Shown here in pieces: positions 18,445 through 25,888 of a stretch of 64,000 nucleotides of DNA; position 1 is the first letter of the stretch, and each line of letters starts with the position of its first letter. The notes under the pieces are model-generated. The model was not told the origin of the DNA. It saw nothing but the letters and a program-made list of their open reading frames with translations, and searched no databases. The position numbers and the translations under genes are program-made. Source of the stretch: an uncultured Planctomycetota bacterium (GTDB lineage: Bacteria; Planctomycetota; Planctomycetia; Gemmatales; HRBIN36); contig CALFAY010000012.1 in NCBI GenBank assembly GCA_937944855.1, forward strand, positions 1 through 64,000. Direction: 5' to 3'.

Positions 18445-19542
18445 ATGACTGTTGGAGACATCCTCGCGTTCCTGGAACGCTTCGCACCGCTGCATCTGGC
18501 CGAGTCCAGGGACAACGTCGGATTGTTACTCGGGCAGCGGGGCCGTTCCGCGGCCCGCGTCATGACCTGCCTGACGGTTACGCCCCACACGGTCGCCGAA
18601 GCCGTCGAATCGAAGGCTGATCTGGTTGTCTGTCACCATCCGATCTTGTTCCGGCCCGTGCAAAGACTCAGCGAAGACACTGCCGAAGGCCGCCTGCTGT
18701 TGCCGCTGCTTAAGGAGGCTGTTGCGGTGTACAGTCCGCATACGGCATTCGACAACTGTGCAGGCGGAATCAATGACCTTTTGTGTGAAAGGCTGGGGTT
18801 GCAGAATGCCAAACCCCTGCGCAGCCGTGCCGAGCCGAAGGTCAAGATCGTCGTCTTCGTTCCCGACGGCGACCTCGCGCGGGTCAGCGATGCCTTGTTC
18901 GAGGCAGGAGCCGGGGTCATCGGCGAGTATCGTGAATGCAGCTTCCGTGTGCCCGGAACGGGAACCTTTTTCGGCTCCGAAGCCGCCCATCCCACAGTCG
19001 GGCAAAAGGGTCGGCGGGAAGAAGTCGCGGAATGGCGACTGGAAGTCGTCTGCGACGCCGACAAAGCGCCTGAGGCCATTCGGCGAATGCGGCAGGCTCA
19101 TTCCTACGAAGAACCGGCTTTCGATGTGTATCCGCTTCAAGCCCAAGGCGGAGGCCTAGGTGCAGGCCGCCTGGGGGAATTGAATCCGCCGTTGTCCTTG
19201 TGGGAGTTTGCATCCAGGGTCCGTGCTGTGCTTCGCACTTCCGGAATGCGGATCATCGGCGATCCGAACCGTCGCATTCGGAAGGTGGCCGTGGTTTGCG
19301 GCTCTGGAGGCGACTTGTTGAATGAGGCCGCCCAAGCTCAGGCCGATGTGTTCGTGACCGGCGAACTGCGTTTCCACCAGGAAGTGGCTGCTGAAGCCGC
19401 AGGATTGGCGGTTGTCCTTGCCGGTCACTACGCCACCGAACGGCCGGGAGTAGAACATTTGGCCGAGATCCTGGCTCGACAGTTTCCGCAGGTCTCCGTT
19501 TGGCCCAGCCGACGGGAACACGACCTCGCCTGGAGTCTGTAA
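18445..19542 (+). CDS. Nif3-like dinuclear metal-centre protein
   Basis: The 365-residue protein matches the longer Nif3 family (YqfO type). The N-terminal half has the metal ligands in VVCHHPILF near residues 62-70 and in SPHTAFDN. A middle insert of about 110 residues (VKIVVFVPDGDLARVSDALF) resembles the CutA-like inserted domain, and the C-terminal half ends with VVLAGHYATERPGVEHL, which carries the last ligands. Family members form hexameric toroids; a GTP cyclohydrolase-like role has been proposed but the true function is unsettled. ATG 18445 is preferred over TTG 18418 because it follows GGCAGG and matches family length. Confidence 0.9.
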   Translation: MTVGDILAFLERFAPLHLAESRDNVGLLLGQRGRSAARVMTCLTVTPHTVAEAVESKADLVVCHHPILFRPVQRLSEDTAEGRLLLPLLKEAVAVYSPHTAFDNCAGGINDLLCERLGLQNAKPLRSRAEPKVKIVVFVPDGDLARVSDALFEAGAGVIGEYRECSFRVPGTGTFFGSEAAHPTVGQKGRREEVAEWRLEVVCDADKAPEAIRRMRQAHSYEEPAFDVYPLQAQGGGLGAGRLGELNPPLSLWEFASRVRAVLRTSGMRIIGDPNRRIRKVAVVCGSGGDLLNEAAQAQADVFVTGELRFHQEVAAEAAGLAVVLAGHYATERPGVEHLAEILARQFPQVSVWPSRREHDLAWSL

Positions 19543-19585
19543 CCTGCATGGCAGGTCAAAGAAGCCGACCTTGCCGCAGCCCGTC

Positions 19586-20134
19586 TCAGCGGTTGTACTC
19601 CACAGTTACCCGGCCATCCTTGTGGAAGCGGATTTCGACCTCGAATTTGCCGTAGTCAAACTCCAATTCGTTTCGCTCGATGCGGACCTTTTTGGGATAT
19701 CCCGGCGGCAATTGGAAGCGGACCACAACCGGATGACCCGTGTGCGGATGAGTCAGGACCACTTCATAAAGCCCCTCACGCGGCTCTAAAGCGCGACCGA
19801 ATTCGGCGTGAGTGGGAGGCCGGGCCGGCCCAGGAACCACGGGACCTTCGATGCGAGGCGGAGGTAGAACCTGTTGCGGCGTTCCGGGAGGAACCACTAG
19901 CGGCTCCTCGGAACCTTCCGGTACCGGAGGAGTGCCCGGTTTGTCCGGAACCGACTCGCTTGGCCGGACCGGACGCTCGACAACTGGCGCAGGAGGAACC
20001 ACAGGCTGAAAGCGCCAGCGCGGACCGATCCGCAGGGAAAAGAACGGCACATCAATAACAATGTCGGCATACGCCGAAGCAGACAACCCAGTCACCAGGG
20101 CAAACACTGCCAGGGAGCGAATCACGCCGCGCAT
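19586..20134 (-). CDS. Secreted proline-rich hypothetical protein
   Basis: The 182-residue product starts with a clear signal peptide (about 1-23, ending ASAYA). A central low-complexity stretch rich in proline, valine and glutamate (about 45-110) leads to a C-terminal domain of about 65 residues with many beta-strand-like segments (LYEVVLTHPHTGHPVVVRF, KFEVEIRFHKDGRVTVEY). The proline-rich part is probably an extended linker. No known family is recognised. The gene stands alone, convergent with the Nif3 gene, and is probably envelope-located. Confidence 0.7.
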   Translation of the reverse strand: MRGVIRSLAVFALVTGLSASAYADIVIDVPFFSLRIGPRWRFQPVVPPAPVVERPVRPSESVPDKPGTPPVPEGSEEPLVVPPGTPQQVLPPPRIEGPVVPGPARPPTHAEFGRALEPREGLYEVVLTHPHTGHPVVVRFQLPPGYPKKVRIERNELEFDYGKFEVEIRFHKDGRVTVEYNR

Positions 20135-20209
20135 TATGGAAACCCTCCTCTCTCAGCCCCAGTCATTGTCTCTGACCGTCGCGCTGCTTTCAAGCGCAGA
20201 GTGTCATGG

Positions 20210-21076
20210 CTATGTCTCTGCGACGCAGACATTCCGGAGCAAGCCGAGTCCGTCGATCTCGACCTCGACGACGTCGCCGGGCTTGAGGAAAACCGGGGGC
20301 TTGCGGGCAAAACCGACTCCTGGAGGCGTCCCGGTGTAAATCAAGTCACCCGGTTCCAGGGTGAAAACCTGCGACAGGTAGGACACCAGTTCCCCGACAC
20401 GGAAGATCATTTGGTCCGTGTTGCTTGACTGCATGACCTGGCCGTTCCGACGCAGCCGAATGCCGAGCCGATGGGGATCACCTACCTGATCCGCGGTGAC
20501 AATCCACGGCCCGCACGGGGCGAACGTGTCAAACGTCTTGCCCACCATCCATTGTTTGCCGTCTTTCTTCAGCTGCCAGTCACGGGCCGAGACATCGTTC
20601 CCAATCGTGTACCCAGCCACGGCGGCCAGTCCCTCTTGCGGGGAGATCCTGCGTACCCGCCGTCCCATGACCACCACCAATTCCGCTTCGTAGTCCACCT
20701 CGTTGCTGACGCTCGGCAGGACGATCGGCTCCTCGTGACCGATCAGGGCCGTCGCATATTTACTGAAAAGGATCGGCTCCCGGGGGATGGGCGCACCGCT
20801 TTCGGCGGCGTGATCCCGATAGTTCAGGCCGATGCAAATGATCTTCCGAGGATCGGGGACCGGCGGAAGGAATCGCAGCGTCTCGGCGGAGAGCACGGCC
20901 GCCCCGGGACTTCGGACGGCTTCCCGAACAGCCTCCAGCCCTGCATCGCCCAAAGCAAGCACTTCGCGGAGCGAAGCCGGCAAATCCGGACGGGTGGCAT
21001 TCAGATCGATCCAAACATTGTCCCGAGCCGCTGCGAGTCGAGACCCGGTGGAAGACTGTACGGTAGCCAGACGCAT
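20210..21076 (-). CDS. Fumarylacetoacetate hydrolase family protein
   Basis: The 288-residue protein has the FAH-fold signatures: ICIGLNYRDHAAESG near 65-80, the metal-binding EAELVVVMGRR near 115, TIGNDVSARDWQ near 140, and the C-terminal LEPGDLIYTGTPPGVGFARKP near 245. Members are Mg/Ca-dependent hydrolases, decarboxylases or isomerases of acylpyruvates in catechol or sugar-acid breakdown. The exact substrate cannot be told from context. The frame can begin 13 codons earlier; ATG 21076 has GAGGAG 7 bases before it and the usual family N-terminus. Confidence 0.9.
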   Translation of the reverse strand: MRLATVQSSTGSRLAAARDNVWIDLNATRPDLPASLREVLALGDAGLEAVREAVRSPGAAVLSAETLRFLPPVPDPRKIICIGLNYRDHAAESGAPIPREPILFSKYATALIGHEEPIVLPSVSNEVDYEAELVVVMGRRVRRISPQEGLAAVAGYTIGNDVSARDWQLKKDGKQWMVGKTFDTFAPCGPWIVTADQVGDPHRLGIRLRRNGQVMQSSNTDQMIFRVGELVSYLSQVFTLEPGDLIYTGTPPGVGFARKPPVFLKPGDVVEVEIDGLGLLRNVCVAET

Positions 21077-21195
21077 GGAAGACTCCTCGGCTAAGGCAGG
21101 TGCAGTTCGGAGCACATAGTCCGGTCAGGAAGTGGGTATAGAATGACGGCTTGATCGGCCATCGCAGCACGACAACGAGCAAAGGGAAACAACTG

Positions 21196-21393
21196 ATGGG
21201 GTATCGGATCGGCCGCCTGCTTCAACTGACCGGACTGCTTTTGCTACCGCTTGCCCTGGCGGGAAATCTGGCCGAACTGGCAGGCGGCCCCGTCTGGCTT
21301 GACCTTAAACAGATGCTCCTGTTGGCCGGCCTGGGAATCGCCATTTTTTACCTGGGACATGTGATCCAATTGCGCACCGGCGGCGGATCGTGA
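21196..21393 (+). CDS. Small two-helix membrane protein
   Basis: The 65-residue product has two hydrophobic helices (about 8-25 and 36-56) joined by a short loop, with a polar C-terminal end. GGGAA lies about 8 bases before ATG 21196, which is preferred over the earlier in-frame start at 21151. The DUF2071 gene follows after 18 bases, so they are probably co-transcribed. No family is recognised; the tight spacing and good ribosome site argue that it is real. Confidence 0.65.
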   Translation: MGYRIGRLLQLTGLLLLPLALAGNLAELAGGPVWLDLKQMLLLAGLGIAIFYLGHVIQLRTGGGS

Positions 21394-21411
21394 CCTCGGA
21401 GGCCTGTTGCC

Positions 21412-22146
21412 ATGGAACCATCCTCGGCCGTGCGTCCTTTCCTCACCGCTCAATGGAAGAACCTCTGCCTGTTCAACTACCCGGTTCCGGATGACGTGTT
21501 GAAGCCGTATCTGCCTCCCGGGCTTCACCTCGACCGCTACCAGGGGAGTGCATTCGTCAGTCTGGTGGGATTCCAGTTCTTGGACACGAGGGTGTGGGGC
21601 ATCCCCTGGACGGGGTATCGCAACTTCGCCGAGTTGAATCTGCGTTTTTATGTTCGGCGTGACGGCGTTCGCGGCGTCGTTTTCGTCCGGGAATACGTCC
21701 CGAAGCGGCTCATCGCTTGGATGGCCCGCTGGCTTTACAACGAGCCATACCTCGCCGCTCCGATGCGCTACGAATTGGAAGAGGCTCCTGAATCGGTAAC
21801 AGGTCGATGCCTCATTCAGGTGAAAGGACGGTGGCATCGCCTCGAAGTGCGGGCGGCGAGGTCGCCTCGAACTCCCTCGGAAGATTCCCTGGAGCATTTC
21901 TTCAAGGAGCACTCCTGGGGTTACGGCAGAGACCGTCGAGGAAATGCCACCTTCTATCGCGTTCGCCATCCGATCTGGCAGACGTTTCCGGTTCTTAATT
22001 ACACCGTCGAATTGGATTGGGGGGCGGTGTACGGCTCTGAGTGGGCGTTTATGAAAAAACAGAAGCCCGCTTCCGTGGTATTCGCTCTCGGTTCGGAAGT
22101 CTCAGTGGAGCCGCTCCATCGCTCCGATCACGGACTTGGCAAATAA
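21412..22146 (+). CDS. DUF2071 family protein (YqjF-like)
   Basis: The 244-residue protein shows typical DUF2071 features: an N-terminal TAQWKNLCLFNYPVP, then LPPGLHLDRYQGSAFVSLVGFQF near 35-60, FAELNLRFYVR near 75, and GVVFVREYVPKRLIAW near 95. Members are single-domain cytoplasmic proteins, similar to acetoacetate decarboxylase in fold, with unknown function. It follows the small membrane protein gene by 18 bases. A minus-strand terminator for the hsp20 genes lies just past its stop. Confidence 0.85.
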   Translation: MEPSSAVRPFLTAQWKNLCLFNYPVPDDVLKPYLPPGLHLDRYQGSAFVSLVGFQFLDTRVWGIPWTGYRNFAELNLRFYVRRDGVRGVVFVREYVPKRLIAWMARWLYNEPYLAAPMRYELEEAPESVTGRCLIQVKGRWHRLEVRAARSPRTPSEDSLEHFFKEHSWGYGRDRRGNATFYRVRHPIWQTFPVLNYTVELDWGAVYGSEWAFMKKQKPASVVFALGSEVSVEPLHRSDHGLGK

Positions 22147-22157
22147 GCAATCGCTGG

Positions 22158-22197
22158 AACAACAAAAGTGGCGACGGCCTCGACACAGGCCGCCGCC
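22158..22197 (-). terminator. Rho-independent terminator of the hsp20 genes
   Basis: On the minus strand GGCGGCGGCCT (22197-22187) pairs with AGGCCGTCGCC (22180-22170) over a 6-base loop. The stem is 11 bp with one G-U pair and is followed by ACTTTTGTTGTT. It sits 40 bases past the stop of the hsp20 gene at 22238. The G-U pair and the T-run fit minus-strand RNA only. Confidence 0.65.
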
Positions 22198-22237
22198 TCA
22201 GTGATAGGCAGTGGATGGGGGAACTCCGCCTGCCCGC

Positions 22238-22660
22238 TCAGCCAGTGGGTGAAGAGGCCGAAGTGCGGACCTCGATTTTCCGTGGACGGGACTTGGCCGC
22301 TTTTGGCAGAGTCAATCGGAGAACGCCGTTGTTGAAATCAGCGACGATGCGATCAGTAACCACCTCGTCGCCAAGGATGAACGAACGGTAATAATCGCCC
22401 GGGCGGACTTCCTCGTAGATAAGCCGGGCGTCCTCAGGCAGATGGGCCCACGAGACCTTGCCATAGATCGTCAAAACGTTTTGTTCGACCCGCACTTCGA
22501 GTTGATGCGGAGGAACACCGGGCAGATCGGCTTCAAGGACCAGCCCTTCTGGATTCTCATGGATGTCCAGGGGCGGAGTATAGACATTGCTGGCGGGTCG
22601 CTGGGATTCAGCTGAGGGCGAGCCGCCGTCGTTTGCGGTCCAGTGTCGCAGGGGTGTCAT
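22238..22660 (-). CDS. Hsp20 small heat-shock protein (second gene)
   Basis: The 140-residue protein carries an alpha-crystallin domain (about 30-125): YTPPLDIHENPEGLVLEADL opens it, GVPPHQLEVRVEQNVLTIYG follows, and the conserved C-terminal signature is NGVLRLTLPKA. Small heat-shock proteins hold unfolding proteins as large oligomers until ATP-dependent chaperones act. ATG 22660 is chosen because the frame upstream has no domain and AAAGGA lies about 10 bases before it. It follows the first hsp20 gene by 23 bases in the same operon. Confidence 0.9.
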   Translation of the reverse strand: MTPLRHWTANDGGSPSAESQRPASNVYTPPLDIHENPEGLVLEADLPGVPPHQLEVRVEQNVLTIYGKVSWAHLPEDARLIYEEVRPGDYYRSFILGDEVVTDRIVADFNNGVLRLTLPKAAKSRPRKIEVRTSASSPTG

Positions 22661-22683
22661 GAGTGGCCATCCTTTCTCGTGCC

Positions 22684-23133
22684 TTAAAAGCTGCTGGTCT
22701 TGACCTGGACCTGCCGCGGCCGACCTTCGGCAACCTTTGGGATGCGCAGATACAGAACGCCATTGTCCAGCAGGGCAGAAACCTTGTCTGCGTCGGCAGA
22801 CTCGGGCAGTTGCACGGTCCGCGACCATTTGCCGGTCCAGCGTTCCATGCGACGGTAGGCCTCGTCCGGTACATCCGCCGGCCGACGCCGTTCGCCCTTG
22901 ATCGTCAGGCTTGTGCCCAGCACCGTGACATCCAGATCTTCAGGCTGTACTCCCGGCATCGGTGCCAACAGAACGAATTCCCCGGCTGTCTCGTACAGGT
23001 TGAAGGCCGGAAACTGACGCCACGCCTGATACAATTGGCGACTGACGTCCTGGGTGAAATCGAAAAGACGGTCCACTTGACGTTGCAATTCGCCAAGCGC
23101 GTCCAGGGTTGGCCGCCAAGTCCAGATCTCCAT
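22684..23133 (-). CDS. Hsp20 small heat-shock protein (first gene)
   Basis: The 149-residue product has an alpha-crystallin domain from about 43 to 140: FNLYETAGEFVLLAPMPGV, then LDVTVLGTSLTIKGERR, and the terminal signature NGVLYLRIPKV. The N-terminal arm (about 1-40) is helical with a short amphipathic stretch. ATG 23133 has AGGAG 7 bases upstream and is preferred over the longer reading from 23193. It is the first gene of a two-gene hsp20 operon and faces a 220-bp divergent intergenic region with a palindrome at 23207-23219. Confidence 0.92.
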   Translation of the reverse strand: MEIWTWRPTLDALGELQRQVDRLFDFTQDVSRQLYQAWRQFPAFNLYETAGEFVLLAPMPGVQPEDLDVTVLGTSLTIKGERRRPADVPDEAYRRMERWTGKWSRTVQLPESADADKVSALLDNGVLYLRIPKVAEGRPRQVQVKTSSF

Positions 23134-23206
23134 GTGGATCTCCTTTGCTCCAGGAGACGCAACCATCACTTTGCTTAGCAATCGTGATGCCATTTATCGA
23201 TCAATC

Positions 23207-23219
23207 TCGCATGATGCGA
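23207..23219. promoter_or_regulatory. Palindrome in the hsp20 upstream region
   Basis: TCGCAT-G-ATGCGA is a perfect 6+1+6 palindrome 74-86 bases before the hsp20 start. It is a candidate operator for heat control of the hsp20 genes. It does not match the CIRCE element. Confidence 0.3.
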
Positions 23220-23271
23220 AAAATCAATAGGGCTAAGGAACTTGTGACGAGCGTGGCGCTAGTTTGCCAGG

Positions 23272-23336
23272 GTGTCAGTTTGGCAGTCTTCAAGTGCCGG
23301 GCCAAATCCACGATCAAACGAGTGTCAATTTGGCAG
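23272..23336. repeat. Two near-identical 15-base direct repeats before the aminotransferase gene
   Basis: GTGTCAGTTTGGCAG (23272-23286) and GTGTCAATTTGGCAG (23322-23336) differ at one base and are 50 bases apart, about five helical turns. The second ends 17 bases before the start of the class V aminotransferase gene. The position suits a pair of regulator sites controlling the 23354-28281 gene block. Confidence 0.45.
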
Positions 23337-23353
23337 AAACAGGACGATTTGCC

Positions 23354-24508
23354 ATGCTTTTTGCGGTCCTTGGCTGGTCCCAGGTGCGTTCCTTCTTCCC
23401 CGTAACGCAGCGCTGGGCATTCTTCGATCATGCTGCGGTGGCTCCTCTGAGCAAGCCCGCTCAAGAGGCCCTGATCGAGTATGCCTGCGACCTGGCCGAG
23501 CACGGCGACGTGCATTACCGCCAATGGACCGAGAGGGTCGAACAGGTGCGCCAACTGACCGCTCGTCTGCTCAACGCCGGCTCGCCGCAAGAAGTCGCCT
23601 TCGTCAAGAACACCAGCGAAGGAATCGGTCTGATCGCTGAAGGCATCCGGTGGCGGGCAGGGGACAATGTGGTGATTCCCCAGGAAGAATATCCGGCCAA
23701 TGTCTATCCTTGGCTCAACCTTGCCGAGCGAGGCGTCGAGGTTCGCTTCGTGCCCACAGTCAACCGTCGCATCCGCATCGAAGATGTCGCTGCCCGCATC
23801 GACCGCCGAACGCGGGTTTTGAGCGTGAGCTGGGTCGAGTTCTCCAGCGGCTTTCGCAATGATCTCATGGCCATGGGCAAGCTCTGCCGGGATCAAGGAT
23901 GCCTGTTCTTCGTCGATGCCATCCAAGGGCTGGGAGTGTTTCCACTCGATGTCCGGACCACGCCCATCGACTTCCTCGCCGCGGATGGACACAAATGGCT
24001 GCTTGCTCCCGAAGGCGCAGGCATTCTCTGGGTTCGCCCGGAGGTGCTCCAAGAACTCCGACCCGTCGGTGTCGGCTGGAACAGTGTCATCAACGCGGAG
24101 GATTTCTCGACCATCGACTTTCGCCTCAAACCCCACACGGGCCGCTATGAAAGCGGCAGTCTGAATATGGCCGGGGTTCATGCTCTCGGAGCCAGCATTG
24201 AGCTTCTTTTGAAGATTGGCATCGAGAACATCGCCAAGCGAGTTCTGGGCCTCACCGACCGCCTTTGCCAGGGGCTTCGAGAACTTGGCTGGGACGTGTA
24301 CAGCAGCCGACACCCTGAGGAAGCGTCGGGCATCGTGTCGGTCGAGGTCCGCGGTGCCGATGTGCGCGAACTGGTGCGACATTGCCGTGCTCACGGAATC
24401 GTCGTCAATCAGCGGGCTGGACGCTTGCGGATCAGCCCACATTGCTATAACACGGAAGAGGAGTTGGACCGGCTGACCGAACTCCTGGGCCAGGCCCCTA
24501 AGGCTTGA
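23354..24508 (+). CDS. Class V aminotransferase (PLP-dependent)
   Basis: The 384-residue enzyme has a fold-type I PLP core: the aspartate in FVDAIQG (Asp188) and the Schiff-base lysine in ADGHKWLL (Lys214). FFDHAAVAPLS at residues 23-33 and VKNTSEGIGL near 84 are typical of the isopenicillin N epimerase/cysteine desulfurase-like branch. No catalytic-loop cysteine typical of NifS or SufS is obvious, so amino transfer, epimerisation or lyase chemistry are all possible. It opens a four-gene run: the asparagine-synthetase-like gene starts 21 bases after its stop. ATG 23354 follows AGGA by 9 bases. It probably supplies or modifies an amine for the same pathway. Confidence 0.85.
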   Translation: MLFAVLGWSQVRSFFPVTQRWAFFDHAAVAPLSKPAQEALIEYACDLAEHGDVHYRQWTERVEQVRQLTARLLNAGSPQEVAFVKNTSEGIGLIAEGIRWRAGDNVVIPQEEYPANVYPWLNLAERGVEVRFVPTVNRRIRIEDVAARIDRRTRVLSVSWVEFSSGFRNDLMAMGKLCRDQGCLFFVDAIQGLGVFPLDVRTTPIDFLAADGHKWLLAPEGAGILWVRPEVLQELRPVGVGWNSVINAEDFSTIDFRLKPHTGRYESGSLNMAGVHALGASIELLLKIGIENIAKRVLGLTDRLCQGLRELGWDVYSSRHPEEASGIVSVEVRGADVRELVRHCRAHGIVVNQRAGRLRISPHCYNTEEELDRLTELLGQAPKA

Positions 24509-24529
24509 GCCTTGTCGCCACTGCGGATC

Positions 24530-25888
24530 ATGGCCATGCACGAGCAACCGATCCACTGCGTCATCGACCTGACCGACCCGAAAACCAACGTGTTGTTCAA
24601 CGCCAGCCCAGAAGAAGCCCGGCAGGCCGTTGCGGCCGGCGATCTCGCTGGTGTTCGGCGTCTGCAAGGCAGTTTCGCCCTGGTCGCCGTCCAGGGAATC
24701 ACGGTCCGTCTGGCCCGTTCGCTGGATCGGCCCCTTCGCTGGTTCATCGCCAAACGGAATGATGGCCCGTGCCTCATCGCTGCGGAACGGATCGACTCCA
24801 TACATCGCTGGCTGGCGGCCGAGGGGTTGGCTAACCAGTTTCATCCTTCCTACACGCGAATGGTTCCCGCTCACCACATCACCGAAGTGGGTCTGGTGGG
24901 CTGTCCCGATCCGGCTCCGGTACACCGTCGTTTCTTCGAACCCACGCTGCGCCGCCTGCCGACCGATCTGGACGCTATTTCCGAGGCGTATGTGTCGGCG
25001 GTGTTGCGGACCATCCGCTCTTGGCTGACCTTGCGGGCCCGAAGCGGTCCCGTGGGAGTCTGCTTCAGCGGCGGGCTGGACAGCGGGACTATCTTCTTGC
25101 TCACCTACCATGCCCTTCGAGAACTGGGCGAAAGCCCCAGCCGCCTTAAAACCTTCACGCTGAGCCTGGAGGGCGAACACGGGCCTGATCTGGAACAAGC
25201 CCAACGCTTCCTCGCTGCTCTCGGATTGGGATACTTCCTGGAACCGATCACAGCCCCCCTGTCCGCCATCAACTGGCGCGAGGCTGTGTTGGTCCTGGAG
25301 GATTACAAGCCTCTGGACGTGGAAGCGGCCGCGATGTCCCTGGCCTTGTACCGTGGCATCCGCCAACGCTATCCCGACTGGCGATACCTCCTCGACGGCG
25401 ACGGAGGCGACGAGAACCTCAAGGACTACCCCATCGAAGACAACCCGGAACTGACGATTCGCAGCGTCCTGATGAACCGCATGCTGTATCAGGAAGGCTG
25501 GGGAGTGCAATCGTTGAAGCACTCGCAGACCTACAGCGGCGGACTGAGCCGCGGTTGCGCTCGCACCTTCGCTCCGGCCGTCATGTGCGGCTTCGAGAAG
25601 TTCAGCCCTTTCACTGCTCCCGAGGCGGTCGAAGTAGCTGAGAGCATCCCGTTCGTGGAGTTGACGGATTGGCAGCCGGAACGTCTGTATGCCCTCAAGG
25701 GTAAGATTTTGACGCGCGGCGTCGAGCGCGTAACGGGCCTGAAGATGCCTGACTTCCCCAAGCGGCGGTTTCAACACGGCACCGTGTCTTCCTCGGGATT
25801 CAAGCGTCTGTTCCCCACCGATCCCCATGCTTACCGACGCTGGTTTCATGGACACTACGAGCAAGCCGTCGTGGCCGCGGCCTACTGA
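24530..25888 (+). CDS. Asparagine-synthetase-like amide ligase lacking the glutaminase nucleophile
   Basis: The 452-residue protein has an N-terminal region shaped like a worn-down class II glutaminase domain (GSFALVAVQG, then RPLRWFIAK..CLIAAE) but no Cys2 and none of the first active-site residues. The C-terminal ATP-pyrophosphatase domain is intact at the nucleotide loop SGGLDS (180-185), with a later acidic motif LLDGDGGDENL near 290. Such enzymes adenylate a carboxylate and join it to an amine, as in beta-lactam synthetase and lasso-peptide cyclase, without using glutamine. The start may be 24530 or 24536. The radical SAM gene starts inside its last 41 bases, indicating coupled translation. 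Confidence 0.82.
   Translation: MAMHEQPIHCVIDLTDPKTNVLFNASPEEARQAVAAGDLAGVRRLQGSFALVAVQGITVRLARSLDRPLRWFIAKRNDGPCLIAAERIDSIHRWLAAEGLANQFHPSYTRMVPAHHITEVGLVGCPDPAPVHRRFFEPTLRRLPTDLDAISEAYVSAVLRTIRSWLTLRARSGPVGVCFSGGLDSGTIFLLTYHALRELGESPSRLKTFTLSLEGEHGPDLEQAQRFLAALGLGYFLEPITAPLSAINWREAVLVLEDYKPLDVEAAAMSLALYRGIRQRYPDWRYLLDGDGGDENLKDYPIEDNPELTIRSVLMNRMLYQEGWGVQSLKHSQTYSGGLSRGCARTFAPAVMCGFEKFSPFTAPEAVEVAESIPFVELTDWQPERLYALKGKILTRGVERVTGLKMPDFPKRRFQHGTVSSSGFKRLFPTDPHAYRRWFHGHYEQAVVAAAY

Noticed and set aside
23171-23181. TTGCT-T-AGCAA, a short palindrome before hsp20 that recalls half of a CIRCE element.
   Set aside because: CIRCE is a 9-9-9 inverted repeat (TTAGCACTC-N9-GAGTGCTAA); this is too short and the sequence does not match beyond a few bases.
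23252-23268. TGGCGCTAGTTTGC, a possible sigma-54 promoter before the aminotransferase gene.
   Set aside because: The GG-to-GC distance is one base shorter than the fixed sigma-54 spacing, so it does not fit.
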